A stretch of 64,000 bases of DNA. Origin: Rhodanobacter sp. C01 (GTDB taxonomy: Bacteria > Pseudomonadota > Gammaproteobacteria > Xanthomonadales > Rhodanobacteraceae). The position numbers were made by a program, and so were the translations under genes. Below the pieces are notes generated by a model. The model saw nothing but the letters and a program-made list of their open reading frames with translations, was not told the origin of the DNA and ran no database searches. Shown here piece by piece: positions 14,445-24,512 of the stretch. The stretch is from the NCBI RefSeq assembly GCF_002001045.1, contig NZ_MUNR01000004.1, positions 151,185 to 215,184 of the forward strand. Reading direction: 5' to 3'. Position 1 is the first letter of the stretch. Each line of letters opens with the position of its first letter.

Positions 14445-17400
14445 GGACGGGCTCTCCCGACGGAGTCGGAGCGGTGGCGTGGCCGTCGCGCGCATGGATG
14501 ATGCGGAAGACCACGGGAACGAAAATGAGGGTGGCGCAGGTGGCGAAGATCAGGCCGCCGATCACCGCGCGGCCGAGCGGAGCATTCTGCTCGCCGCCCT
14601 CGCCCAGACCCAGCGCCATCGGCGCCATGCCGATGATCATCGCCAGCGCGGTCATGCAGACCGGACGGAAGCGCACGAAGCCTCCTTCCAGCGCCGCCAG
14701 ATGCGCATCGCCGGTCGCGGCGAGCCGCTCGCGGCAGAAGCTCACCACCAGGATCGAGTTGGCGGTGGCCACGCCCATGCACATGATCGCGCCGGTGAGC
14801 GCCGGCACCGACAGTGGTGTATGCGTGGCGAACAGTATCCAGACGATCCCGGCCAGCGCGGCGGGCAACGCGGTGATGATCACGAACGGATCGGCCCAGG
14901 ACTGGAAGTTGACCACGATCAGCAGGTAGATCAGCACCAGCGCACCGAGCAGACCGAACAGCAAGCCGGAGAAGGAATTGTTCATCGTCTGCACCTGACC
15001 AAGCAGGTCGACATGGGCGGCCTTGGGCAACTGCGCCTTGGTCTGGTCGAGCAGCTTCTGGATGTCCGACGACACACCACCCAGATCACGGCCCTGCGTG
15101 CTGGCGAAGATCTGCACCACCGGCTGGATGTTGTACTGGTCAACCACCGCGTTGGTGTTATGCCGGCTGATCGTGGCCAGGCCACCGAGCACCTGTGACT
15201 GGCCGTTCTTGCCGGTAATCGAGAGGTTGTTGAGCGCCGCCAGCGAATCGAGCTTGTACTGCGGCGTCTGCATCACGATCGGATAGGAGATGCGGTTTTG
15301 CGGATTCAGCCAGTAGGTGGGCGCAACCTGGCTGGAACCGGCCAGGTTCACCACCAGGCTGTTGGTCACGTCGCCCTCGGTGATGCCGAGCAGCTGCGCC
15401 TGGGTGCGGTCCACGTTGATGTTGAAACCGGGATTGGCCTGCGACTCCTGAATCCGCGCATCGACCACGCCGGGAATGCGGCGAATCTTCGACAGCAGGC
15501 TGTTGGCGTAGGCGAAGTTGGCTGACAGGTTGGGTCCGCGGATCTGCACGTCGACCGGCGCCGGCGAGCCGAAATTGAGGATCTGGCTCACGATGTCGGC
15601 TGGCGGGAAGGAGAAGCTGACGCCCGGGAACTGATGCGGCAGTTGCTCGCGCATCGTCTTCACGTACTCGGCCGTCGGGCGATGCCCTTCGTTGAGCGCG
15701 ATCTGGATGTCGCCGTCCGCGGCACTGATCGTGCCGGTGTTGTTGTAGGTGTTGTTGATGCTGCTGTTGGACAGCCCGATGTTGTCCACCAGGGTGCCCA
15801 GCTCGTCGGCCGGGATGATCTGTTTGATGCTTTGCTGGATCCGCGCGAACAGCTGCGCGTTCTGTTCCAGCCGCGTACCGACCGGCGCACGCACGTGCAT
15901 CAGGATCTGGCCGGCATCGACGTCGGGGAAGAAGTTGCGCCCGAGCATCGGCACCAACGCGAACGACAACACCACGAAGGCAAGGAAGCCGGTGACGAAC
16001 ACGCGCTGGTGTTGCAGCGCCAGTGCCAGCAGGCCGTGGTAACCGCCGCGGACCTTTTCGAAGCGGCGCTCGAAGCCCTGCTGGAAGCGCGCCAGCGGAT
16101 GGTTCGAACGCTGCTCCTGCAGGTGATTGCCCTGCTCGTCCATATGCGGGTGCAGCAGGTACTTCGCCATCGTCGGCACCAGCGTGCGCGAGAGGATGAA
16201 CGAGGCAATCATCGCAAACATCACCGCCTCGGCCATCGGCACGAACAGGAAGCGCGCCACGCCTTCGAGGAAGAACATCGGCACGAACACGATGCAGATG
16301 CACAGCAGCGAGACGAAGGCCGGCGTGACGATCTGCGCGGCACCGTCGAGGATCGCCGGCTCGACCTGCTTGCCGTTCTCCAGGTGCCAGTTGATGTTCT
16401 CGATGGTCACCGTGGCATCGTCGACGAGGATGCCCACCGCCAGCGCCAGGCCGCCAAGGGTCATGATGTTGAGCGTCTCGCCGATCGCCGACAGCGCGGC
16501 GATCGAGGCAAGGATCGCCAGCGGGATCGACACCGCGATGATCACCGTGGAGCGCCAGCTGCCGAGGAACAGCAGGATCATCAGGCTGGTCAGTGCGGCC
16601 GCGATGATGCCTTCGCGCGCCACGCCACTGATCGCCGCGCGCACGAAGATCGACTGGTCGCCGATCGGCGCGATCTGCAGGTTGTCCGGCAGGGTTGCCT
16701 TGGCATCCTGCAGGCGCTGCTTGATGCCGGCCACGATCGCCAAGGTGGATGCCGAACCGTTCTTCAGCACGCTCATCAGCACCGAACGGCCACCGTTCAC
16801 GTGCACAATATTGGTCTGCGGCGCGCTTCCGTCCAGCACGTGCGCCACGTCGCGGATGTAGATGGTGGTGCCGTTGACCGTCTTGACCGGCAGGTTGCCG
16901 AGGTCGTCCAGCTCGTTGGGTGAGTTGTTGAGCAGCAGGGTGTATTCGAACGTGCCTATCTTCTCGGTGCCCACCGGCACGATCAGGTTCTGTGCCGCCA
17001 GCGCATTGGCGACGTCCGCCGCCGACAGGCCGCGCGCCTGCAGTGCAGCCGGGTCCACGTCGATCTGCACCTGGCGAGTCTTGCCGCCATACGGGTATGG
17101 AACCGCGGCACCGGCCACCGTGACCAGCTGCGGACGCAGGATGTTCAGAGCCTGGTCGCCCAGGTTCTGCTCGCTCAGCCCCTTGCCGGACAATGCCAGC
17201 TGGATGATCGGCACGGTCGAGGCGTTGTAGTTGAGGATCAGCGGCGGCGTGATGCCGGCGGGCAACTGCTTGAGCAGGGTCTGCGAGACCGCGGTGACCT
17301 GTGCGTTGGCGGTGGCGACGTTCACGCCCGGCTGGAAGAAGATCTTCACGATGCCGAAGCCGGCGATCGATTTCGCCTCGATATGCTCGACGTCGTTGAC

Positions 17401-17625
17401 CGTGGTGGTCAGCACACGCTCGTATGGCGAGGTGATGCGACCCTCCATCTGGTCCGGCGACAGACCGGTGTACTGCCATACCACCGCAATCACCGGAATG
17501 TTGATGTCCGGAAAGATGTCAGTCGGTGTTCGCAGTGCGGAGAGTGGTCCGATGATCAGGATCAGCAATGCAAGAACGATGAAGGTATAGGGTCGCGACA
17601 AGGCGATCCGCACGATGCCCAGCAT
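14437..17625 (-). CDS. RND superfamily efflux pump inner-membrane permease
   Basis: This is a proton-driven exporter of 1062 residues with the standard twelve membrane segments and two large periplasmic loops. The second helix block carries LVDDATVTIENINWHLE; the paired aspartates in the fourth membrane helix are the proton relay. The protein is of the hydrophobic-and-amphiphilic-efflux type rather than a clear metal pump, but the substrate cannot be read from sequence. The open frame extends to a TTG at 17658; the ATG at 17625 with GGA six to eight bases upstream is preferred. It lies 153 bases downstream of a histidine kinase gene on the same strand, so regulation by that two-component system is likely. 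Confidence 0.92.
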   Translation of the reverse strand: MLGIVRIALSRPYTFIVLALLILIIGPLSALRTPTDIFPDINIPVIAVVWQYTGLSPDQMEGRITSPYERVLTTTVNDVEHIEAKSIAGFGIVKIFFQPGVNVATANAQVTAVSQTLLKQLPAGITPPLILNYNASTVPIIQLALSGKGLSEQNLGDQALNILRPQLVTVAGAAVPYPYGGKTRQVQIDVDPAALQARGLSAADVANALAAQNLIVPVGTEKIGTFEYTLLLNNSPNELDDLGNLPVKTVNGTTIYIRDVAHVLDGSAPQTNIVHVNGGRSVLMSVLKNGSASTLAIVAGIKQRLQDAKATLPDNLQIAPIGDQSIFVRAAISGVAREGIIAAALTSLMILLFLGSWRSTVIIAVSIPLAILASIAALSAIGETLNIMTLGGLALAVGILVDDATVTIENINWHLENGKQVEPAILDGAAQIVTPAFVSLLCICIVFVPMFFLEGVARFLFVPMAEAVMFAMIASFILSRTLVPTMAKYLLHPHMDEQGNHLQEQRSNHPLARFQQGFERRFEKVRGGYHGLLALALQHQRVFVTGFLAFVVLSFALVPMLGRNFFPDVDAGQILMHVRAPVGTRLEQNAQLFARIQQSIKQIIPADELGTLVDNIGLSNSSINNTYNNTGTISAADGDIQIALNEGHRPTAEYVKTMREQLPHQFPGVSFSFPPADIVSQILNFGSPAPVDVQIRGPNLSANFAYANSLLSKIRRIPGVVDARIQESQANPGFNINVDRTQAQLLGITEGDVTNSLVVNLAGSSQVAPTYWLNPQNRISYPIVMQTPQYKLDSLAALNNLSITGKNGQSQVLGGLATISRHNTNAVVDQYNIQPVVQIFASTQGRDLGGVSSDIQKLLDQTKAQLPKAAHVDLLGQVQTMNNSFSGLLFGLLGALVLIYLLIVVNFQSWADPFVIITALPAALAGIVWILFATHTPLSVPALTGAIMCMGVATANSILVVSFCRERLAATGDAHLAALEGGFVRFRPVCMTALAMIIGMAPMALGLGEGGEQNAPLGRAVIGGLIFATCATLIFVPVVFRIIHARDGHATAPTPSGEPVHV

Positions 17626-17653
17626 GGAGTATCCAGCGAGAATGTTGCGTAGC

Positions 17654-17666
17654 GTCAAATTTTGAC
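17654..17666. promoter_or_regulatory. Perfect short inverted repeat upstream of the RND pump gene
   Basis: GTCAAA and TTTGAC flank a single central base, about 30-40 bases before the pump start codon. It is one of two dyads in the 153-base gap between the histidine kinase and the pump gene. It is a candidate binding site for the adjacent OmpR-family regulator, though direct repeats are more usual for that family. Confidence 0.35.
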
Positions 17667-17697
17667 ACGCCGCAACTCGCCGGTATCGATTTCGCGC

Positions 17698-17713
17698 ATG
17701 AAGATATTTTCAT
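17698..17713. promoter_or_regulatory. ATGAA-N6-TTCAT dyad upstream of the RND pump gene
   Basis: Five-base inverted arms flank an AT-rich six-base centre, in an otherwise GC-rich gap. The AT-rich core on the minus strand (AAAATAT) could also serve as a promoter -10 region. It is about 75-90 bases upstream of the pump ATG. Confidence 0.3.
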
Positions 17714-17778
17714 ATTCGGTCGGTGCACCACGTCGAGACTGCATCCGATCACACTGACGGCGACCTTGAGCTTCGCTG

Positions 17779-19152
17779 TTATGCGCTGGCCGCGTCGCGG
17801 CAGTGCAGACTCAGGCGCGCACCGTTCTCACTGTCGGCAATCTCCAGAGTGTAGCCATGCAGGCGCGCGATCGCGCTGACGATGCTCAAGCCCAGTCCGG
17901 AGCCCGGCGTACTCCGGCAACTCTCGGCCCGATAGAAACGGCGCGTCACCGCAACGCGCTGATCGACCGGGATGCCCGGTCCGCTGTCACACACATCCAC
18001 CCACGGACCGTCTTCGGCAGTGCGGGCGCGGATGTTCACACGACCACCCGAAGGGGTGAACTTGATCGCATTGCCGACCAGGTTGCTGAAGGCTTCCAGC
18101 AGCAGGTGACGGTCCGCCCGGATCGATGGCAACTGCGGCAATTCCAGCGCCAGCTGCTGACCGCGATCCTCGGCCAGCGGCAGATACAGTGCATGCACTT
18201 CTCGCAGGATCTCGGCCAGATCGACCTGATCGAATCCGGCCCGACGCTGCTGATTCTCCAGCTCCGAAATGCGCAGCAGCGCGCGGAAGCGATCCAGCAG
18301 GGCGTCCGTATCGGACAGACATGCCTCCAGCGTCGTGCTCTCGCTGCTGTCCTCGTCGAACTGTTGCTGCAGCCGGTAGATCCTTGCGCGCAAGCGGGTC
18401 AGTGGGGTGCGCAGATCATGTGCGATGTTGTCGCACACGCCTTTCACTTCACCGAGCAGGCGCTCGATCTCGTCGAGCATCGCGTTGACGATGCCGGCTA
18501 GCATGTCCAGCTCGTCGCCGCGCCGGCTCACCGGCAGGCGCCGGGTCAGATCGCCGTGCATGATCGGCAAGGTGACTTCGCGGATGGCGTGGATGCGACG
18601 CAGCGGTCCGCGGCTGAGCAGCCAGCCGCCAAACAGGCCCGGCACCACGGTCAGCGAGATGCCCCACAACAACGCCTGCAGGATGATCGTGCCGATCCGG
18701 TCGACGATGCTGGTATCCCGCGTCACCAGCAGGATGCGCCCGTCGTCGAGGCGCACCGCCGCGGCGCGCACGCTCATGTGCGAGTGGCCATCCGTGCGTG
18801 TCAATCCCTGCGGCACGATGACCACCGCGCCATTCACCGGGATGCCAGGTGGCAGCGCGGTGATGGTGCCAGCCAGCGACCTGCCATGGGCATCGAACAG
18901 TCCCCATGCGTTGAGGTGCCGTGTCTCCAGCGAAACGTAGTCGTTCAGCGCGTGCCGGCGCGTGGGCTCGTCCAGCATCGAGAAATAATCCGCCTGACGG
19001 CCGATCAGCTCGTTGGAAACACGGGTCAGATAACTGGCCGCCTGCCAGTGGATCAGACCGATCACCACGATGCCCCACAGCGCAAAGAACGAGCCGTAGA
19101 TCAGGATCAGCCGCGCGGTGGTGGAACGCCAGTTGTCAGTCAGTCTGCGCAA
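17779..19152 (-). CDS. Two-component sensor histidine kinase
   Basis: The 457-residue membrane kinase has transmembrane segments near 15-36 and 155-178 flanking a periplasmic sensor domain of about 120 residues. A HAMP linker follows, then a HisKA domain with His245 in NIAHDLRTPL, and an ATPase domain with N-box (NAIKFTPSGG), G1 (DSGPGI) and G2 (GSGLGLSI). The only start before the first membrane segment is TTG at 19152, which overlaps the response regulator gene by 17 bases. The pair therefore behaves as a coupled unit. Its signal is unknown; the adjacent RND pump operon suggests that it senses envelope stress or a pump substrate. Confidence 0.93.
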   Translation of the reverse strand: MRRLTDNWRSTTARLILIYGSFFALWGIVVIGLIHWQAASYLTRVSNELIGRQADYFSMLDEPTRRHALNDYVSLETRHLNAWGLFDAHGRSLAGTITALPPGIPVNGAVVIVPQGLTRTDGHSHMSVRAAAVRLDDGRILLVTRDTSIVDRIGTIILQALLWGISLTVVPGLFGGWLLSRGPLRRIHAIREVTLPIMHGDLTRRLPVSRRGDELDMLAGIVNAMLDEIERLLGEVKGVCDNIAHDLRTPLTRLRARIYRLQQQFDEDSSESTTLEACLSDTDALLDRFRALLRISELENQQRRAGFDQVDLAEILREVHALYLPLAEDRGQQLALELPQLPSIRADRHLLLEAFSNLVGNAIKFTPSGGRVNIRARTAEDGPWVDVCDSGPGIPVDQRVAVTRRFYRAESCRSTPGSGLGLSIVSAIARLHGYTLEIADSENGARLSLHCRDAASA

Positions 19153-19816
19153 GGCTGTACCCCGAGCCGCGTACGGTATGGATCAGTGGCGCACAGCTTG
19201 CGGTGTCGATCTTCTTGCGCAGGCGGCCGATGTGCACATCGATCAGATTCGTACCGGGATCGAAATGGAAACCCCACACGGTCTCGAAGATCATCGCGCG
19301 GGTCAGCACCTGCCCGGCATGACGCATCAGGAATTCCAGCAGCTTGAATTCGGTGGGCAACAGCGACAACTCCGTGTCGCCACGGCGTGCCACATGTCGC
19401 ACCAGATCAAGCTCGAGATCGGACACACGAAGCAGGGTCTGCTGCGCCTGCTGGCGATGCCGCCGCAGCAGCACATCCACCCGCGCTACCATCTCGTCGG
19501 GGGCAAACGGCTTGGTCAGGTAGTCGTCGCCGCCGGCACGCAAGCCGCGCACACGCTCATCCACATCACTGAGCGCGCTGATCATCAACACCGGCGTGGC
19601 GATGCCCTGCGCCCGCAGCTGGGTGATCACGTTGAGGCCATCGAGGCCGGGCAGCATCAGGTCCAGCGTGATCACGTCATAGCGGGGATCTGCCGCACGA
19701 GCCAGACCTTCACACCCATCTGCCACCCGGTCGGTATCAATGCCATGACTGGCCAGTTCCGCCGCGATCTCGCGCGCCGTGACGTCGTCGTCCTCGATGA
19801 CCAAGATACGCGGCAT
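19136..19816 (-). CDS. OmpR-family response regulator
   Basis: The 226-residue DNA-binding regulator has an N-terminal receiver with acidic pair E8-D9, phosphoacceptor D52 (TLDLMLPG) and the switch lysine in TKPF. It is followed by a winged-helix effector domain ending HTVRGSGYSL. A TTG codon precedes the ATG at 19816, but the ATG begins the conserved MPRILVIEDD strand. It is first in the order regulator, kinase, pump, adaptor, outer-membrane factor, a typical self-contained efflux control locus. Confidence 0.95.
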   Translation of the reverse strand: MPRILVIEDDDVTAREIAAELASHGIDTDRVADGCEGLARAADPRYDVITLDLMLPGLDGLNVITQLRAQGIATPVLMISALSDVDERVRGLRAGGDDYLTKPFAPDEMVARVDVLLRRHRQQAQQTLLRVSDLELDLVRHVARRGDTELSLLPTEFKLLEFLMRHAGQVLTRAMIFETVWGFHFDPGTNLIDVHIGRLRKKIDTASCAPLIHTVRGSGYSLAQTD

Positions 19817-19979
19817 CAATCATTTACCAAGTGCAGTACTTGAGACCGAGCATAACGACAAATCGGCAGGATGGCCGATTTGCACGGCGATAGCCGCCCG
19901 TGGGCTGAGGCATATCGATGTGCCGAACGAAACGGCCTCCCGAGGGAGGCCGTTTGGCGTGACGCATGGCGAAGGTCAC

Positions 19980-20837
<858 letters not shown>

Positions 20838-20867
20838 GGGTGGAACCTCCTGAAACGATATCGAAGT

Positions 20868-20894
20868 TTAGCACTCGGGTAGTTGGAGTGCTAA
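20868..20894. promoter_or_regulatory. Perfect CIRCE element (HrcA operator) in the rpoH leader
   Basis: TTAGCACTC and GAGTGCTAA, the exact consensus half-sites, are separated by nine bases, exactly as in the canonical heat-shock operator. The element lies between the rpoH promoter candidate and the rpoH ribosome binding site, about 30 bases before the start codon. HrcA, stabilised by GroEL, represses from such sites. Confidence 0.93.
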
Positions 20895-20941
20895 ATCCTC
20901 GATTGGTTCAGCCCGGAAGGTACCGAGCTATAATGAACCGT

Positions 20942-20970
20942 ATAGTATATATATTTGCATCCATTGTCCA
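20942..20970 (-). promoter_or_regulatory. Candidate sigma-70 promoter of rpoH
   Basis: On the minus strand TGGACA (20965-20970) and TACTAT (20942-20947) are separated by 17 bases, within a conspicuously AT-rich stretch. Transcription would start near 20935, placing the CIRCE element about 40-65 bases into the transcript, compatible with repression. Confidence 0.55.
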
Positions 20971-21010
20971 GCCCCTCTTCAACCCCGACATGAGGGTCGC
21001 TCATCGGCAT

Positions 21011-21745
21011 TCAAGCGGGCGTGAAACCGTCCTGCCATGCGGAACGCGGGGGCAATGACCAGTCAATCGGCGCCTCCCCGCGGGCTTCGAGATAGCGGTT
21101 GGCGGCAGAAAAATGACCGCAACCGAGGAAACCACGGTGCGCCGACAGCGGCGACGGATGCACCGAACTCAGCACGCAGTGCCGGCGGGGATCGATCAAC
21201 TGTCCCTTGCGCTGGGCATAGGAACCCCACAGCAGGAATACCAGGCCTTCGCGTTCACGGTTGAGCGCATCGATCGCCACGTCAGTGAAGCCTTCCCAGC
21301 CCTTGCCCTGATGCGCACCGGCGCGACCCTCCTCCACCGTCAGCACGCTGTTGAGCAGCAGCACGCCACGATCGGCCCACGGCGTGAGGCAGCCGTGGTC
21401 GGGTCGTGCGATGCCGAGGTCGCGCTGGATTTCCTTGAAGATGTTTTCCAGCGATGGCGGCACCCGCACGCCGGGACGCACCGAGAAGCACAGACCATGC
21501 GCCTGGCCCGGGCCGTGATACGGATCCTGACCGAGGATCACCACGCGCACCGCATTTAACGGGGTGTGCTCGAAGGCAGCGAAGATTTCCGGCCCGGGCG
21601 GATAGATCCGCTTGCCGGCCTGCTTCTCCGCGCGCAGGAACGTGGAGAGCGCCTGCATTTCCGGGCGCTGCAAATAATCGCCAATGCGCGCCTTCCACGA
21701 CGGCTCCAGCCGGATCCTTTCGGGCAGGGTCTGCTGCTCGCTCAT
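21011..21745 (-). CDS. ung: Uracil-DNA glycosylase
   Basis: The enzyme removes uracil from DNA as the first step of base excision repair. The 244 residues include the water-activating loop GQDPYHG with catalytic Asp74, the uracil-binding LLLNSVLT, and the leucine loop [10 protein letters not shown] that inserts into the helix. Length and motifs are typical of family 1. Its ATG overlaps the stop of the upstream two-receiver response regulator by four bases (ATGA), an unusual partner for ung. A 170-base gap separates its end from rpoH. Confidence 0.97.
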   Translation of the reverse strand: MSEQQTLPERIRLEPSWKARIGDYLQRPEMQALSTFLRAEKQAGKRIYPPGPEIFAAFEHTPLNAVRVVILGQDPYHGPGQAHGLCFSVRPGVRVPPSLENIFKEIQRDLGIARPDHGCLTPWADRGVLLLNSVLTVEEGRAGAHQGKGWEGFTDVAIDALNREREGLVFLLWGSYAQRKGQLIDPRRHCVLSSVHPSPLSAHRGFLGCGHFSAANRYLEARGEAPIDWSLPPRSAWQDGFTPA

Positions 21746-22584
21746 GCGTCGTTCGCACGCTCACGCAGATGCTTTGCCACGCGCAACTGGAACAGCAGCT
21801 TGGTGATCAGCAGCTTTTCCTCGACCGGCTTCTCGACCAGGTCGTTGGCGCCGGCCTGGATCAGGGCGGCCTGATTGGCCGGGTTCTCGTCACCGGTCAT
21901 CACCAGCACCGGCAGCCGGCCCTTGCCGTAACCGAACTCACCGCGGATGTGCCTGAGCAGGTCACCACCGGTCAGTTCACCTTTCAGGCTGACGTCGGTC
22001 AGCACCACGTCGGCGCCGACCCAGCCCAGCGCGCGATCGGTCTCAAGCATCGCCAGCGCATCCTCCACGCTGACCACGTGACGCACGGTGAGGCCGATCT
22101 TCTCCAGCATGCGCCGGGTCGCCAGCGCCACCACGCGGCTGTCCTCGACATAGAGCACGGTGCCATCCGCCGAGGTCTGCGGACCGACATAGCCGCGGAT
22201 GAACGCGGCCAGTGCCTGGAACCCGAGCGACTTGTCGAAGTAATCGGTGACATGCTCGCCCAGCGAACGGCGATGCAGGCGATCGTCCACATCGCCGGAA
22301 ACCACCACGATCGGCACATAGGCCTGCGGTGCGGATTCGCGCACGAAGCGCGCCAGCTCCAGTCCGTCCATGTCGGGCAGACGCAACGCGATGGTAATGA
22401 AATCGAATACGCCCTCGCCAAGCACCTGCTGTGCTTCGGCACCGCTGCCGCACCCCACCACCTCGACCCCGGGCAGTTCGGCCTGCAGTACGCGAGTGAT
22501 CAATTGCCGCACCACGCGCGAGCCGTCGACCACCAGCACGCGTGGCGCCTCGGTGAGCAGACGGTTGCTGATATTTGTGCTCAT
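21742..22584 (-). CDS. Two-receiver response regulator with a degenerate first receiver
   Basis: The 280 residues form two tandem CheY-like receivers with no output domain. In the first (about 14-130) the phosphoacceptor position is Ala66 ([10 protein letters not shown]) and only one acidic pocket residue remains (D20-G21), although K118 is present, so it should not be phosphorylated. The second (about 142-275) keeps E147-D148, D197 (VVLTDVSL) and K252, so it looks functional. The start is the ATG at 22584 (MSTNIS); the open frame runs 75 bases further. No kinase gene is adjacent. It overlaps ung and is probably co-translated with it. The role is unknown. Confidence 0.85.
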   Translation of the reverse strand: MSTNISNRLLTEAPRVLVVDGSRVVRQLITRVLQAELPGVEVVGCGSGAEAQQVLGEGVFDFITIALRLPDMDGLELARFVRESAPQAYVPIVVVSGDVDDRLHRRSLGEHVTDYFDKSLGFQALAAFIRGYVGPQTSADGTVLYVEDSRVVALATRRMLEKIGLTVRHVVSVEDALAMLETDRALGWVGADVVLTDVSLKGELTGGDLLRHIRGEFGYGKGRLPVLVMTGDENPANQAALIQAGANDLVEKPVEEKLLITKLLFQLRVAKHLRERANDA

Positions 22585-22721
22585 GCCCTGCTCATCCACC
22601 CGACCTGCGGCGATCCTTGCCGATGAACCTGCGACCCCACCCCCTGTGATCGCTTCCACGCAGATAGTGCATCGACCGCAGCATCAAGCGCTGCGATTCG
22701 CATCACCTTCGGCCATACCCA

Positions 22722-23711
22722 TCATCCCAACCTGCGCAACTGCCATGCACTGACCAGTCGCGCGCCGAGCCAGCCCAGGGCAGCGGCAGCGAGCGGAACT
22801 GCCAGCAACAGCCACAGCGGCAAGCCGCCAACCTGCAGCTTGCCATCATAGGCCCGGCTCAACTGCGCCACCGGCCCGGCCAGCGCGAACTCGATCAGCA
22901 CGGCCAGCAAGGCCGCCAGAATGCCGCTGAACAGGCCATACCAGATGCCGGCATACAGATACGGCCGGCGCACGAACGCACTACTGGCTCCGACCAGCAG
23001 CAGTACGCTGATCTCCTCGCTGCGACTGGCGATGTCCACGCGCACCGTATTGCCGACCACCAGCAGCGCAGCCAATGCCAGCAGCGAAGCCAGGATCAGC
23101 ACCACGCGGTTGCCGACGCCGAGCAGCGCGTCCAGCCGCTGCCGCCAGCTGCCGCTGTCCTGCACCAGCTCGACGCTGTGCATGTCGCGCACATCAGCCA
23201 CCAGTTGCTCGATCGCAGCGGCACTCGTCTCCGCCTTGGGCTGCAGCTGCAGTACGTATGGCAACGGGTTGTCGTCGAGCGTCTGCAGCGCACCGGAGAA
23301 ACCCTGCATCTTCGCCAGCTCGTCCATGCCCTGCTGCGGAGTCTTCACCGTCACCGCAGCCACCTCGGCGCGGTCACCCAGTTGCCTGGCCAGCATCTGC
23401 GCCTGTTGCGCATTCTGGCCAGGCTGCATGAACACGCTGATCGCCTGGCTCTGGCCCAGTGCCTCGCCCAGCTTCTGCACGTTGCCCAGCAGCAGGTAGA
23501 ACGCCAGCGGCAACGCCAGCGCCAAGCCCATCACCGCGATCGTCAACAGGCTGCCGAGCGGACGCGAGGCGAGCCGGCGCAAGCTCGACGCCGCGCTCCA
23601 GCCGTGATGCTCCTGCCAGCTGCCAAGACGGCGACCGTGACTGTGTTCGTTGCGCGGCGGCGCATCGGAAGCCGGTGCGCGAACGGGCGCGTGGATGTCT
23701 TCGGGCGGCAT
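22722..23711 (-). CDS. ftsX: Cell division protein FtsX
   Basis: FtsX is the membrane partner of FtsE. The complex sits at the Z-ring and activates septal peptidoglycan hydrolysis, in many bacteria through EnvC, for which a homologue lies at 8966-10207. The roughly 330 residues have a cytoplasmic N-terminus, one membrane segment (about 60-80), a periplasmic loop and three C-terminal membrane segments. The start may be GTG at 23717, which overlaps ftsE by four bases, or ATG at 23711. AGGAGG lies 4 bases before the GTG and 10 before the ATG, so either could be used. Confidence 0.93.
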   Translation of the reverse strand: MPPEDIHAPVRAPASDAPPRNEHSHGRRLGSWQEHHGWSAASSLRRLASRPLGSLLTIAVMGLALALPLAFYLLLGNVQKLGEALGQSQAISVFMQPGQNAQQAQMLARQLGDRAEVAAVTVKTPQQGMDELAKMQGFSGALQTLDDNPLPYVLQLQPKAETSAAAIEQLVADVRDMHSVELVQDSGSWRQRLDALLGVGNRVVLILASLLALAALLVVGNTVRVDIASRSEEISVLLLVGASSAFVRRPYLYAGIWYGLFSGILAALLAVLIEFALAGPVAQLSRAYDGKLQVGGLPLWLLLAVPLAAAALGWLGARLVSAWQLRRLG

Positions 23712-23713
23712 GC

Positions 23714-24391
23714 TCACAGCACCTCCTGCGCAGCCAGGTCGGCCACCAGCCGGCCATGGTCGAGCACGATCACGCGCTTCTTCATGCGCTTGATCAGCGG
23801 CAGGTCGTGACTGGCGATCAGCACTGTGGTGCCGACCTGCTGGAACTCGCCGAACAGACCCATGATCTCCACCGCCAACTGCGGATCGAGGTTGCCGGTC
23901 GGCTCATCGGCAATCAGCAGGGTCGGCCGTGCCACGATGGCGCGGGCAATCCCGACGCGCTGCTGCTCGCCAGCGGACAGGGTGTCCGGCAGCTGGCGCT
24001 CGTAGGCGAGCAGGCCGACCTTCTCCAGCGCCGCGCGCACCCGCCGGGCACGCTCGGGCTTGGCAATGCCGCCGATCACCAGCGGCAGCTCGACGTTGGC
24101 AAACACGGTGCGCTCCATCAGCAGGCGGTGATCCTGGAACACCATGCCGATCTGCCGGCGCCATTTCGGAATGCCGCTGCGACGGATCTTCGTCAGGCTC
24201 TTGCCGTCCATGCTGATCGTGCCGTGCGAAGGCCGCTCGATCAGGCCGAGCAGCTTGAGCAGGGTGCTCTTGCCGGCACCGGAATGACCGGTAATGAAGG
24301 CCATCTCGCCGGTCGGCACCTCGAACGACAGCTGCGAGAGCGCTTCGTGGCCGCCCTCGTAACGTTTGCTGACTTGGTCAAAATGGATCAC
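23714..24391 (-). CDS. ftsE: Cell division ATP-binding protein FtsE
   Basis: This is the ABC ATPase of the FtsEX complex, 225 residues from the GTG at 24391. It has Walker A GHSGAGKST, signature LSAGEQQRVG and Walker B LLIADEPTGN. A second GTG lies 15 bases upstream. The inner one is preferred because GGGGAT precedes it at a proper distance and because FtsE proteins normally begin close to the IxFxxVSKxY strand. Both options are GTG, which suggests modest translation. Its stop overlaps ftsX. Confidence 0.95.
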   Translation of the reverse strand: MIHFDQVSKRYEGGHEALSQLSFEVPTGEMAFITGHSGAGKSTLLKLLGLIERPSHGTISMDGKSLTKIRRSGIPKWRRQIGMVFQDHRLLMERTVFANVELPLVIGGIAKPERARRVRAALEKVGLLAYERQLPDTLSAGEQQRVGIARAIVARPTLLIADEPTGNLDPQLAVEIMGLFGEFQQVGTTVLIASHDLPLIKRMKKRVIVLDHGRLVADLAAQEVL

Positions 24392-24512
24392 CGCGTATCC
24401 CCGCACCTGCGTGGCGTCTTGTCAGCGACAAGGATAAGGGAAGCCGATGCCAAGATGCGGACTTCGCACCTCGTTCGATCGCCGTGGATTCAGTCCACGA
24501 CGATCACGACGC

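Noticed and set aside
20931..20936. TATAAT on the plus strand upstream of ung's end
   Set aside because: No gene lies downstream on that strand and no -35 is properly spaced; it falls within the rpoH promoter region by AT content.
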